From Promethearchaeia archaeon (lineage in GTDB: Archaea > Asgardarchaeota > Lokiarchaeia > Sigyniarchaeales > SOKP01): 55,739 nucleotides of DNA. Shown one piece after another: positions 46,547 to 55,699 of this stretch. The stretch is taken from positions 1 to 55,739 of the forward strand of contig JAHQWL010000070.1 of NCBI GenBank assembly GCA_029856155.1. Reading direction: 5' to 3'. The first letter of the stretch is position 1. Every line of letters starts with the position of its first letter. The translations under genes and the position numbers were made by a program. The notes below the pieces were generated by a model that was not told the DNA's origin, did not search any database, and saw only the letters and a list, made by a program, of their open reading frames with translations.

Positions 46547-47191
46547 TTAAAAATTCTGTTTTATCCAATCTCCAAATTTAATCTTTCTAAGTTGTTCTGC
46601 CCATAAAGCCTTTATATTAGGTGTATCGGGAATTAAATTTTCTCTTTTGAGAATTTTATATAAATTTTCGATTGTTTTTTCAATTAAAATTTCGTATAAA
46701 GGAGTTTCCTCATTAGAATCTGCCAATTCTTCTTGAATCTCGATGTATAACTGCTTAATAATAGTTATCAAATTTTCTGCAAACTTAATGATGTATTCTT
46801 CTAATTTCTCGGACTTTTCTATTGATATAATGGGGATGGTTAGTTCATATTTATTATTGGTTAATTCAATTAAATTATACCATTCTAAATTCATAAGATG
46901 ATTCTCAATGGTTTCTTTTGTCCATTGATAAGAAATTTGGCAATCATATTCCTCGTTTGTAATTAATAAAGGTTTAGGAGAAAAATTAATACGTTCATAG
47001 ATCTCTTGAAATGTTTTTGGGTTATCAGCAAGTATTATTAAAATTTCACGTCTAACCTTATTATCTAAGATCCATGGAATTTCGGGATCATCCCACGGTT
47101 TTGATGTGCCAAAATCGAACCATGGTTCGATTTCATCTACATTTATTCTTCCAACAAAACGATAATTATGATATTTTGTATTTTCTCTCAT
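46547..47191 (-). CDS. winged-helix transcriptional regulator
   Basis: 214 residues. An ArsR/MarR-type winged helix covers about 38-105: LDNKVRREILIILADNPKTF, then TKETIENHLMNLEWYNLIEL and a wing KYELTIPIIS. The remaining 110 residues form long acidic helices, as in dimerising regulators. An insert between the helices (KPLLITNEEYDC) lengthens it. It lies 45 bases before the sufB start region on the same strand, though the suf genes precede it in transcription order; whether it controls them is unknown. Confidence 0.75.
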   Translation of the reverse strand: MRENTKYHNYRFVGRINVDEIEPWFDFGTSKPWDDPEIPWILDNKVRREILIILADNPKTFQEIYERINFSPKPLLITNEEYDCQISYQWTKETIENHLMNLEWYNLIELTNNKYELTIPIISIEKSEKLEEYIIKFAENLITIIKQLYIEIQEELADSNEETPLYEILIEKTIENLYKILKRENLIPDTPNIKALWAEQLRKIKFGDWIKQNF

Positions 47192-47236
47192 TTTTAGTTT
47201 CTATTTCCAATTTAATTTATCTTATATATTTTTTAA

Positions 47237-48199
47237 TTATTTTTCTTGAAGCATTGCCTCTATAAGGACTTGAGTAGCCTCTTCCTCAGATAAACCCCTA
47301 GATTGTAGTTCATCAAGCCATTTTTGTGGAAACCTACCTAAGGAAGCTTCATGTGAAACACTTGAAGTTGGATCTATAGCTCTGATAAAAGGACGAGCTC
47401 TACATATAGATCCTTTTCCTAATACAATTTCAGTACACTCTACATGACCGTTGCATCGTGGAGCATTTCCCTCAGTAATCCCATACATTAGTACTTCTCC
47501 ACCATCTTTAGCAGCTGCTTTCATTTTAATTACGCTTCTTGCATTTTCTCCCTCAAGAAAGACAGAATCTCTTATTCTGATTGAATCCTTTTTACATTTT
47601 CCAAATGCTCGTATGTTTGATTTTATAACACTGTTTTTCATTGCATATATATCTAGCAAAATTTTTACTTGTCCAGGAGTCCCTCTTGTTAAGTTAAAAT
47701 TATTTTCAAAAATACTATTTTCTCCAACGTACATATAACCAACTGGTGCAACTAATGCTCCTGAATTTTCACCATGATAATGAGTTTCACTATAAGTAAA
47801 TTTACAATTTTTTCCAATGTAGAAATGACCAAACATTTTGTGAATGAGTCCATTTGCTTTTGGGAAACTACAATGTGCTTGTATAGTTACTTCTGTATTA
47901 TCTTCAGCAATAATTCTAGGAAATATCTCTTGAATTCCTGTCTCTTTATTAACTCCAAAGCATAAATGAACGGGGTCTTCAATTTTTGTTCCTTGTTTAA
48001 TTACAATATCTGCTACAATTCCATTTTCAATCTCTCTACCTTTTAAGATAACGCCCTCTACTTGTTCTAATCCGCTAATCTTATTAAAATCTAATAAAAG
48101 TTTAGCCCCCTTTCCATGTCCCGGTAAAAAATCTCTAATGTCTATATTATAGTCCTCAAGACTTGCTAATATCTCTTCTGGATATTCTGTTCTACTCAT
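47237..48199 (-). CDS. sufB: SufB/SufD-type Fe-S scaffold (SmsB-like)
   Basis: 320 residues. The right-handed beta-helix core carries SufB-type motifs (KFTYSETHYHGE, GNAPRCNGHVECTEIVLG, AIDPTSSVSHEASLGR). The cysteine in PRCNGH and the histidine and glutamate in SHEASLG correspond to functional SufB/SufD sites. It is shorter than SufB (about 470), as expected for the minimal archaeal SMS type with one subunit. The SufC-type gene overlaps by four bases upstream. Together they form a two-gene assembly unit without SufD, SufS, SufE or SufU here. Confidence 0.92.
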   Translation of the reverse strand: MSRTEYPEEILASLEDYNIDIRDFLPGHGKGAKLLLDFNKISGLEQVEGVILKGREIENGIVADIVIKQGTKIEDPVHLCFGVNKETGIQEIFPRIIAEDNTEVTIQAHCSFPKANGLIHKMFGHFYIGKNCKFTYSETHYHGENSGALVAPVGYMYVGENSIFENNFNLTRGTPGQVKILLDIYAMKNSVIKSNIRAFGKCKKDSIRIRDSVFLEGENARSVIKMKAAAKDGGEVLMYGITEGNAPRCNGHVECTEIVLGKGSICRARPFIRAIDPTSSVSHEASLGRFPQKWLDELQSRGLSEEEATQVLIEAMLQEK

Positions 48200-48981
48200 A
48201 ATCCTTGCTCCTCCCTAAATATTTTATCGATATAATCATCATGCTTCCCATTGAATAATTTTCTTTTGCAAAATTCTTTTAATCCCGCTTTAGCACAATA
48301 TCTTAACATAACTTTCGGAAACACATCTGTTAATATAGCATCACCCCTCCATATAAGAGTTCCATAATCTGCAACCATCCCAATATCTTCTCTGTGGGTA
48401 ATCAATAGGATTGTCATATTCAATCCCTTGATTTTACCAAAAATATGTAGAAAATCTTCAATAACAATGAAATCTAATCCTGAATCAGGCTCATCTAATA
48501 TAACCAACCGAGGTCTCATCGCAATGGTTGCTGCTAACTCTACTCTCTTTCTTTCTCCTCCACTTAAAGATTCATCAATAGTGCGATTCATATATCTATC
48601 AGGCTCTAAGTTTACAATCTCTAAAGCTTCCTGTATTATATCTTTCATATTTGCTTTATCCTTAATACCAAGCGAGATGTATTTAGGAATTGATAATCCG
48701 TCGATTCTTGCTGGTTCTTGCCATGCTAAAGTTATACCTAATTTGGCACGTTCTGTTATACTCATATCTGTAATGTCAATTCCATCAAAATATATTTTTC
48801 CTCCTGAGGGCTTATAATTATTTAATCCCATTATAGTATAAGCTAATGTTGATTTTCCAGATCCATTTGGACCAATAATAGCATGAATTGAACCTTCTTT
48901 AACATCAAATGAGACCTTATTTATTATTACACATTCTTGATCAAATGTAGGTATCGTTAGATCTTTTACTTCCAAAATCAA
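48196..48981 (-). CDS. sufC: SufC-type ATPase (SmsC-like)
   Basis: 261 residues. Walker A GPNGSGKST at 37-45, Q-loop (ITLAWQEPARIDG), signature LSGGERKR from residue 139 and Walker B LVILDEPDSGLD at 159-170 are all intact, and T-H-R-E-D is in the switch. The W-Q-E-P at the Q-loop and the S-G-L-D-x-x-x-x-E-D-F-L are SufC-type. It binds SufB and drives conformational change during cluster assembly. It overlaps sufB by four bases (ATGA). Confidence 0.95.
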   Translation of the reverse strand: MILEVKDLTIPTFDQECVIINKVSFDVKEGSIHAIIGPNGSGKSTLAYTIMGLNNYKPSGGKIYFDGIDITDMSITERAKLGITLAWQEPARIDGLSIPKYISLGIKDKANMKDIIQEALEIVNLEPDRYMNRTIDESLSGGERKRVELAATIAMRPRLVILDEPDSGLDFIVIEDFLHIFGKIKGLNMTILLITHREDIGMVADYGTLIWRGDAILTDVFPKVMLRYCAKAGLKEFCKRKLFNGKHDDYIDKIFREEQGL

Positions 48982-49159
48982 TTTGATTCACTCGAAATCT
49001 TTCATTTTAATCTTTATTGAGAATTCAACTAAGATATTAAATTCTTTGTGTAATAAAAATTTAAATTAAAATGCTCTTCATTTCATAGACTCTTCCTTTT
49101 TTAACAATTTTTTTAAAGAAATTTAAAATTTATATATAAAAAGATTTAAAATACTTATT

Positions 49160-49674
49160 ATGGAAATCTATAAAAAATATTTTAGCAAATATTATTCAGA
49201 ATTAGTTCTTATTGCTCTTTTATTCCTGTTCTTTTAACATTTGATTAAAGGAGAACAGACAGCCACGATTGAAGCACAGATTTCAATTGGAGCTCTTACA
49301 TATAATGTCTATGTAACTCATCTTGGAAATTATGAGGATCTGGCGATTGATAGATCTCAAATAATCCAACAAGAACAAATATTAGAAAGAATTGGAGTAA
49401 AAACTAATGTTATTTTGATGGGAGATTTTAATTTTGAACCTTATACTGAACAATATAATATTACGACGGCAGTGCTAGATGATTGTTGGGAAATTGCAAA
49501 TTCAACATTAATAGGGAATATTCCATTAAGTTGGGCCCTCGCCTACCAGCTGAAAGAATCGATCATGTTTTTATTTCACCAGATTTAACAATTTTAAGCG
49601 AAAATATTAAAGTAACCTACTTCGGAGGTACTGTTGCTGACCATCCCGCCTTATTAACTACTATTAGGGTATAA
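49160..49674 (+). pseudogene. broken endonuclease/exonuclease/phosphatase (EEP) family gene
   Basis: ATG 49160 opens 25 codons of an N-terminal membrane anchor (YSELVLIALLFLFF) ending at TAA. From 49241 another frame carries the EEP C-terminal half: YNVYVTHLGNYEDL, VILMGDFNFEPYTEQ. After about 49530 the frame shifts again, and RIDHVFISPDL and DHPALLTTIRV finish the domain. The family cleaves phosphodiesters; here the catalytic N-terminal half is missing and two breaks exist, so it is not functional. Confidence 0.75.
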
Positions 49675-49895
49675 CTTATTTTTAAATTCTCTTTTTTTTT
49701 TAAGCTTCTTAGACAAGAATTATCAGTCTTAATATTCCTGAATTAAAGCCGATTATTATTAATACAATTTTAAAATACTATAAATGGAATATAGTAGATA
49801 AATTAAAAAAGACCTTTAATATTATATTCATAGATTCTAATATATTCATAAAATAAAATATATAATGATTATAGAATTTTTAGGAAGTGAGAAAT

Positions 49896-50684
49896 ATGGT
49901 AAAAAAGGAGTATATTTGTAATAAAGGAAAAAGAAGTACAATAGTAATTGAAGATCTTACTACCGAAATTAAGGAAGGCGCAACTTTTGTTATAGGTTTC
50001 GCGGGAATTGGGCTAATAGGTCCTATTGTGGCTAATACTTTAATTGAACAACTTTCAGATGTAAAAGAAATTGGTTTTGTTACTTCAGAGTATCTGCCAC
50101 CTATCTCAGTATTCTATGCAGGTGTTTTAAAACATCCCTTTCGATTGCTTTATTCTCCACAAAATAACTTGATTATAGGTATATGTGAGGTTCCTTTTCA
50201 AATACCAACTGCCTACAACGATTTAAGTAAAACTTTATGTAATTGGGCTTTATCTGAGGATGTTAAAGCAAAGGAGATAGTGATTTTTCAGGGAATCCCC
50301 CAGAGAGGAATTATTGATGAATACCCTGTTTATTATGCTGCAGAGGAAGCTATGATAGAGCATCTTGAAAAATTCGGAATTGCTAAAGTTGAGAAAGGAA
50401 TCATTGTAGGACCTGAGGCAACTGTTTTAAACGAAGCATTAACGAACAGACTTGATGCTTATGCATTATTTACTCCTGTATTAGAAATACCTACCCCAGA
50501 AGGTGCTGCTAGTATTTTAGAAGTTTTAAATAAGATATATGATTTAAAAATTGACACTACATCTCTTATCGAGCAAGGAAAAGAAATAAAAGCCAAAATG
50601 TTGGAGCTCGCTCAGAAGGCGCAGCAATATCAACAACAACAATTACCCGGAACTGGGAAAGAATACACAGGATATTTCCAATAA
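49896..50684 (+). CDS. PAC2 family protein (proteasome assembly chaperone-like)
   Basis: 262 residues from ATG 49896; a GTG at 49887 is possible, but AGGAA at 49882-49886 is correctly spaced only for the ATG. The core FVIGFAGIGLIGPIVANTLI and the helix IVIFQGIPQRGIID are PAC2/DUF75 signatures, with the E-A-x-x-L-N-E-A late motif and a C-terminal Gln-rich tail (QQYQQQQLPG). In eukaryotes PAC2 helps build the proteasome; archaeal homologues have ATP-grasp-like or related folds of unclear role. Confidence 0.88.
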   Translation: MVKKEYICNKGKRSTIVIEDLTTEIKEGATFVIGFAGIGLIGPIVANTLIEQLSDVKEIGFVTSEYLPPISVFYAGVLKHPFRLLYSPQNNLIIGICEVPFQIPTAYNDLSKTLCNWALSEDVKAKEIVIFQGIPQRGIIDEYPVYYAAEEAMIEHLEKFGIAKVEKGIIVGPEATVLNEALTNRLDAYALFTPVLEIPTPEGAASILEVLNKIYDLKIDTTSLIEQGKEIKAKMLELAQKAQQYQQQQLPGTGKEYTGYFQ

Positions 50685-50874
50685 CGTAAATGTATTGTTC
50701 AATTTATATTCAGATTGTCTAATTAATTTTTTCTTTAATTTTTATATTAAATATGTACATATCTTTTGTCTAATATTGATATTCTATAAAAATTACATTT
50801 ATAATTCACCTATATTTAGATAAATTGAATAAATATAACGCTAAAAATTAAAATAGTCTGTAAGGTAATTTGCT

Positions 50875-51321
50875 ATTAAAGAAAAATTTATACCTGTCCA
50901 AATTGATCAGGAGCTTTGTTTAAGGTGTGAACGATGTCTACGAGCATGTCAAGCTAAAGCAATATATTTTGAGCATGGAGTAAGAAAAGTTGATTATACT
51001 AAATGTAGAGCTTGTTTAAACTGTGTTCAAGTATGTCCAAGAAACGCAATAGTGGTAACTTCTATTACACATCCAGATCAAATTATAAGTATTAAGATAG
51101 ACCACGAAAAATGTAATATGTGTGAAAATTGCCTTGATGAAAATGGAAAATTTTGTCCTAAAAACCTTTTTTATAAAGATATCGTGAAAAAAGTAGGAAG
51201 AGAAGAAGAAGGAATAAGATTTAAATTTAAAGAAATATCTAAATGTCAGGGTTGCTTAAAATGCGAATTATCTTGCCCAGAAAGGGCTATAAAACCTGTA
51301 AAATTTGAAGCTGAAATATAA
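50875..51321 (+). CDS. 16-cysteine ferredoxin (four 4Fe-4S sites), apparently starting at ATT
   Basis: 148 residues. Four cysteine sets: 15/18/21/25, 44/47/50/54, 80/83/86/94 and 124/127/130/134, each with the C-x2-C-x2-C spacing; three are followed by Pro. Taking only residues after 51052 loses half the clusters, so the earlier frame is right. It is open from 50869, but the first possible start is ATT at 50875, nine bases after AAGGT at 50862-50866. No ATG, GTG or TTG is in frame before the cysteines. It precedes AfpA, for which ferredoxin is a natural electron partner. Confidence 0.85.
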   Translation: MKEKFIPVQIDQELCLRCERCLRACQAKAIYFEHGVRKVDYTKCRACLNCVQVCPRNAIVVTSITHPDQIISIKIDHEKCNMCENCLDENGKFCPKNLFYKDIVKKVGREEEGIRFKFKEISKCQGCLKCELSCPERAIKPVKFEAEI

Positions 51322-51331
51322 AATGAAAATT

Positions 51332-51886
51332 TTAGCTTTTCTCCTTAACTTTTTTTAAAATTAGTTTTCTAATATCTTCAAATTTCTTTATTACAACAAT
51401 CCCTTCCATCTGATTTAATCTTTTTATATTTTCAATTTCAACATCCCTAATTTTTAAGATTAAAGGAGAACCGTCAGGTCGAGAAGTAACAATTGGCTCA
51501 GTATCTTGATCCGAGGGAAAAATATAGACTATCTGTCCTCCTTTAATGGCTTGAGCCACACAATTTGTTATTAAAGTATCTGCAATACCATAAACAATTT
51601 TAGCTACACTATTAGCAGAAACCGGGCAAGTTAAAAATAAGTCGTAATTTCCAAGTTGTAGATGTCCAGCATAAAAAGGAATATTTGGAGTCTTTTCAAC
51701 TTTTAACTTTTTAACAGTTTCAGTGAGAGCTAACCACTTTTTATACCACTTAACGACAGCACTCCCTTCTTTTGATAAAATAACAGTTAAATCTATATTA
51801 AAATCGTCTTGTAATTCTTTCATCAAATCAATGGATTCTTGAAGAACATAACCCGTTCCTGTCATACCCCACATTAATTTAAACAT
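51332..51886 (-). CDS. afpA: archaeoflavoprotein AfpA family
   Basis: 184 residues. The fold begins LMWGMTGTGYVLQESIDLMK, a flavin-binding Rossmann-type segment, with PVSANSVAKIVYGIADTLITN (SANT-like motif of flavoproteins) and a C-terminal region. Length and motifs fit AfpA, the small FMN flavoprotein that takes electrons from ferredoxin in archaea. It converges with the polyferredoxin gene. The gene symbol follows the family name; the identification is by motif. Confidence 0.75.
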   Translation of the reverse strand: MFKLMWGMTGTGYVLQESIDLMKELQDDFNIDLTVILSKEGSAVVKWYKKWLALTETVKKLKVEKTPNIPFYAGHLQLGNYDLFLTCPVSANSVAKIVYGIADTLITNCVAQAIKGGQIVYIFPSDQDTEPIVTSRPDGSPLILKIRDVEIENIKRLNQMEGIVVIKKFEDIRKLILKKVKEKS

Positions 51887-51998
51887 TTCAAATACTTAGT
51901 TTTATTTATTATTATATCTACTAATAAGAAGAATTAATAATTTAAGCATAATAAATATTTAATGAGAATAACCTAAAATTATTAGCTATAGATTTAAT

Positions 51999-53231
51999 AT
52001 GAATGATTCAAAATATATCTATCTTGATAATGCTGCGACGACTCCAATGGATCCTAGGGTTATTGAAGAGGTTACTAAACACTTTAGGGAGACTTATGGA
52101 AATTCTTCGAGCTTGCACTCAGTTGGGCAAAAAGCAGGCCAGGTATTAAATAAATCTCGTGAAATGATTGCAACATTAATTAATGCGAATAGAGATGATA
52201 TTTTTTTCACTTCTTCTGGAACTGAGGCAGATAACATTGCTATTTTTGGTGTTGCTTCTAAAAATAAAGAAAGGGGTAACCATATTATTATGAGTTCAAT
52301 TGAACACCATGCGGTAGAAAATCCTTATAAAGAATTAGAAAAAAGAGGGTTTAAGGTTACTTTCTTACCAGTTGATAATTATGGTCTTATTAATATTAAA
52401 GATTTAGAAAATGCAATAACGAAAAAGACAATCTTAATTAGCATAATGTTTGCTAACAATGAAATTGGTACAATTGAGCCAATTAAAGAAATTGGAACAA
52501 TAGCCAAAACTCATGATGTTATTTTTCATACAGATGCAGTGCAAGCTTTTGGGAAAGTTCCAATTGATGTAGATGATATGAAAATTGATTTATTATCTGC
52601 TGCTGCTCATAAGCTTTATGGTCCGAAAGGAGTAGGTATGTTATATATTCGAAATAAGGGAGTAAGAGAGGGTTGGGGTAAATTTATTGACCCTATTATG
52701 TATGGTGGAGGACATGAAAGGGATATGAGACCAAGTACCGTCAATGTACCGGGAATTGCAGGTTTTGCAAAAGCTGTAGAAATCGCAAAGGAAGAAATGG
52801 AAAAAGAGATGGAAAGACATATTAGATTAAGGGATAAAATTATAAATTTTGCGATTACAAATATAGAAGACTGTTATTTAAACGGACATCCTACTCAAAG
52901 ACTGCCAAATAATGTAAATTTAGGTTTTAAATACATAGAAGGAGAGTCAATTGTATTAGATTTGGATGGAGAAGGAATTGCATCCTCTACTGGCTCAGCA
53001 TGTTCCTCAAAATCATTAGATCCTAGTCATGTACTGCTAGCTATAGGGTTAAAACCTGAGGACGCTCATGGCTCATTGAGAATTTCAATAGGTAGATTTA
53101 CAACCGAGGAAGATATTGATTATTTCCTTGAAAAATTACCCTATGTTATAGAGAGACTTAGAAAAATATCCCCTCTTAAAAAAGGAGTTAAATATATGTC
53201 TAATGAAACAGTTGTAAATCATCATCATTAA
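51999..53231 (+). CDS. cysteine desulfurase (NifS/IscS type)
   Basis: 410 residues. The motif YLDNAATTPMDPRV opens the fold. H-H-A-V-E precedes a PLP-binding HTDAVQAFGK, Lys205 (SAAAHKLYGPKG) binds PLP, and the nucleophile is Cys335 in GSACSSKSLDPSHV. The long loop around the cysteine points to group I (NifS/IscS). The enzyme releases sulfur from cysteine for Fe-S clusters and thiolation. With SufB/SufC a few kilobases away, it is the likely sulfur source for cluster building. The C-terminal tail ends in three histidines. Confidence 0.95.
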   Translation: MNDSKYIYLDNAATTPMDPRVIEEVTKHFRETYGNSSSLHSVGQKAGQVLNKSREMIATLINANRDDIFFTSSGTEADNIAIFGVASKNKERGNHIIMSSIEHHAVENPYKELEKRGFKVTFLPVDNYGLINIKDLENAITKKTILISIMFANNEIGTIEPIKEIGTIAKTHDVIFHTDAVQAFGKVPIDVDDMKIDLLSAAAHKLYGPKGVGMLYIRNKGVREGWGKFIDPIMYGGGHERDMRPSTVNVPGIAGFAKAVEIAKEEMEKEMERHIRLRDKIINFAITNIEDCYLNGHPTQRLPNNVNLGFKYIEGESIVLDLDGEGIASSTGSACSSKSLDPSHVLLAIGLKPEDAHGSLRISIGRFTTEEDIDYFLEKLPYVIERLRKISPLKKGVKYMSNETVVNHHH

Positions 53232-53267
53232 CTATTTTTTTCTAATAATTATTAACAATTAGGACAA

Positions 53268-54011
53268 CTAACGATATATTTCATCAGGGGGTTCTGTCTC
53301 TATTATTGTATGATTTCCACTACTCCAAGAATTAATAGTTCCAGACCAATTTGGATATAAACTAAATCTCGGTCTTAAGTAAATTTTAACCCAATCATAG
53401 GGAGCAACCATAACATGCCTTGCTAATTCTATTTCCCAAAATGCTGATTTGAAAAGATAATGTTCGACTACTAATATAAATGGTGCATTTCCAAACCCTT
53501 CCCAAACTGTACTCTTATTAATTTTAAAATTCGAATGATTACTGGATAGATAATTAACAAAAACGTCTCTCATTGTTTCTATTGTAGGTGAAATATTCGA
53601 TGTCCAGTTTAGCACCTGCACTTTTGCATAATCTTTTTTGGAAATCCTCCCACTGCTAGCTACTGCTTCAATTTCAATTATATTATCAAGATGAGTTATA
53701 TTAGGATATAAAAATACTTCAACAATCTTCCTTAATGGTTCATTTTCCCAAATTTTATATTCTAATTCAATCGATACATTAGTCTTTATCGATATCGATA
53801 AATTAGACATCAATTCATTGTTGCTGGTTTTTATTTCTAAAAGTAACCATGCTGTATGATTTGAATGTGATTTCATTTCTTTAGGCGTAAATTCAATTTG
53901 GAGGGTTTTTTGTCCTGGTATATTAATAATAAAAAAAACAACTGAAATTGAAGCTACAATCAATGTAATTCCCACTATAGCCACAATCGTATACCTTTTA
54001 TTCCGTTTCAT
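53268..54011 (-). CDS. anchored exported protein, unknown
   Basis: 247 residues. A basic start (MKRNKRY) and hydrophobic helix (about 9-30, VAIVGITLIVASISVVFFII) anchor it. The outside part is a beta-rich domain with many N-x-S/T sites (NHTAWLLLEIKTSNNE, GSWSSGNHT-like repeats). It lies six bases from the transporter gene on the same strand, so the two are probably co-transcribed and may act together. No domain recognised. Confidence 0.65.
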   Translation of the reverse strand: MKRNKRYTIVAIVGITLIVASISVVFFIINIPGQKTLQIEFTPKEMKSHSNHTAWLLLEIKTSNNELMSNLSISIKTNVSIELEYKIWENEPLRKIVEVFLYPNITHLDNIIEIEAVASSGRISKKDYAKVQVLNWTSNISPTIETMRDVFVNYLSSNHSNFKINKSTVWEGFGNAPFILVVEHYLFKSAFWEIELARHVMVAPYDWVKIYLRPRFSLYPNWSGTINSWSSGNHTIIETEPPDEIYR

Positions 54012-54017
54012 AACAAA

Positions 54018-55334
54018 TCAACTAAAAAATAGCGATAATAAGAATAAATATCCAATGGATAAAATAATATGAATTATAGCAAATGTCGCGCCAACTTTCA
54101 ACAATCTTTTAAAATTTAAATTTGGTACATCATTATTTTGAGCAATTTTAAGTGTCATTACATCACAAGCTGCTCCTTGAGGTATAAGGTTTCCACCAAG
54201 ATTTACTGCTATAATTAATGAGTAATATAAGGGGATTGAAGGAAATCCAAAGCCATCAGGGATTGGGGCCACCAACAAATTTACGATTGGAATAAAAACT
54301 AATGCAGTAGGAGTATTAGCAACAAATCCCGACACAAAACTAACAAGTACTAAAATAATTAAACTTACTAAGAAAGGGTTCAAAGTTTCAAACGGGATTC
54401 CTTTGAAAAGCTCATCAAAACCGGCTACTTCTAAACAGCCAACAACAACATATAATGAAATAAAGAAAAATATGATTTCCCATTCAATATCTTTTAAAAA
54501 CTCACTCATTTTTTTGTTTGTAAATTTTTTATTAATTAACACTAATAAAAATGCTGAAAATGCTGCCGTTAAATAAAGAAATGGTAAAATTGCAAAAAGA
54601 ACTATAGTAACAATTATAGCAATACTATTAAAATAAAACATTCTTTTATCTGATATCATTACTTTAGCATCTACTAAATCCAAAACGTATTTTTTTTGAA
54701 GATCTTCTATTTCTGGTTCTTTACTCAATTGGAATTTATCTAATAAAAAAGCTGTTATGAATAAAAGGAAAAAAGAAAATATCCAATAGTAGGTTATGAA
54801 ATAAACAGTATCTAGATTAAATGCAGCAGAGATAATAATATTTTCTCCACTAGAGAATGGAGTTATAATTGACCCTATATTTATACAAATTGTCATTCCT
54901 AATAAATAAGTTCCTGCTCTTATTTTTAAAAAACGACATAAACGTATTACAACTGGTGCTAATATTAATACAACAACAACATCACTAATAATTGATGCTA
55001 AAATAGTTGTAATAAAACATAATAAATAAAAGAATATTTTTCTATTTCCCTTTGAAATTTTAAAAAGTTTTACAGCTAAAAATTCTAAAATATTCGAATC
55101 TTGTGCGATTTTAGTGATAATACTCATACACAAGATAACTATTATGGCTTCAAATTCAATAAATGATATAAAAGTAGATATTGTTAAACCCTTCGTTATA
55201 CCAGTAATTGTGCCAGCTGTAAAACAGCATAATAAAGAAATGGTTACAAAATCTAATTTCTTTGACGAATAACTAATTAATATAATAATAAAAATAATAA
55301 ATATTACAATTAGGAGCCATGGATCTTCCAACAT
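54018..55334 (-). CDS. ArsB/NhaD/CitM-type ion transporter
   Basis: 438 residues, about eleven membrane helices. The D-V-V-V-V-L-I-L-A-P-V-V helix, the GMTICINIGSIITPFSSGEN segment and the mirrored second half (SGFVANTPTALVFIPIV, SLIIAVNLGGNLIPQGAACD) are the paired signatures of the ion-transporter superfamily. Substrates range from arsenite, sodium/proton to citrate, and cannot be told here. No arsenic or citrate genes are nearby. Confidence 0.85.
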   Translation of the reverse strand: MLEDPWLLIVIFIIFIIILISYSSKKLDFVTISLLCCFTAGTITGITKGLTISTFISFIEFEAIIVILCMSIITKIAQDSNILEFLAVKLFKISKGNRKIFFYLLCFITTILASIISDVVVVLILAPVVIRLCRFLKIRAGTYLLGMTICINIGSIITPFSSGENIIISAAFNLDTVYFITYYWIFSFFLLFITAFLLDKFQLSKEPEIEDLQKKYVLDLVDAKVMISDKRMFYFNSIAIIVTIVLFAILPFLYLTAAFSAFLLVLINKKFTNKKMSEFLKDIEWEIIFFFISLYVVVGCLEVAGFDELFKGIPFETLNPFLVSLIILVLVSFVSGFVANTPTALVFIPIVNLLVAPIPDGFGFPSIPLYYSLIIAVNLGGNLIPQGAACDVMTLKIAQNNDVPNLNFKRLLKVGATFAIIHIILSIGYLFLLSLFFS

Positions 55335-55477
55335 AGTTAATTATAAAGGAATTTATTTATAAAATAATTTTTATTAAAGCTAATTAATAATTTAAATTTG
55401 ATTAATTGCTTGTTCGTTATTCCTTCTTTTTCAAATTGGAATGTAAGAATTATTTAAATTAAATGAATTGCATATAA

Positions 55478-55699
55478 TACATTAATTATTATTTAGCAGG
55501 GATTTATACATATTTAGGGGATTTATTTCAATTAAAAGAATGGAGTAATAGTATAAGGCATCGTCTTGAAACATTAGAAGATATTTATAATGTCACACAA
55601 TCCAATATTAATGAAAAATTTTTACTTTATTTAGAAATTCTACTAAGTTTTATTTTTATAATGGAGTTTATACTCCTATTATTTGATTTCTTTTTATAA
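55478..55699 (+). pseudogene. C-terminal remnant of a DUF155 (Rmd1)-like gene
   Basis: A frame without start reads LFQLKEWSNSIRHRLETLED, then VTQSNINEKFLLYLEILLS and a final membrane helix, ending at TAA 55697-55699. This order (L-E-x-L-E-D-I-Y-x-x, R/N-x-x-x-N, then E-x-x-x-S plus a hydrophobic end) resembles the C-terminus of DUF155/RMND1 proteins. The larger N-terminal part is missing. Confidence 0.35.

Noticed and set aside
51052..51321. Ferredoxin starting at the GTG-type codon near 51052
   Set aside because: Two of the four cysteine sets lie upstream in the same open frame; the longer frame is better supported.
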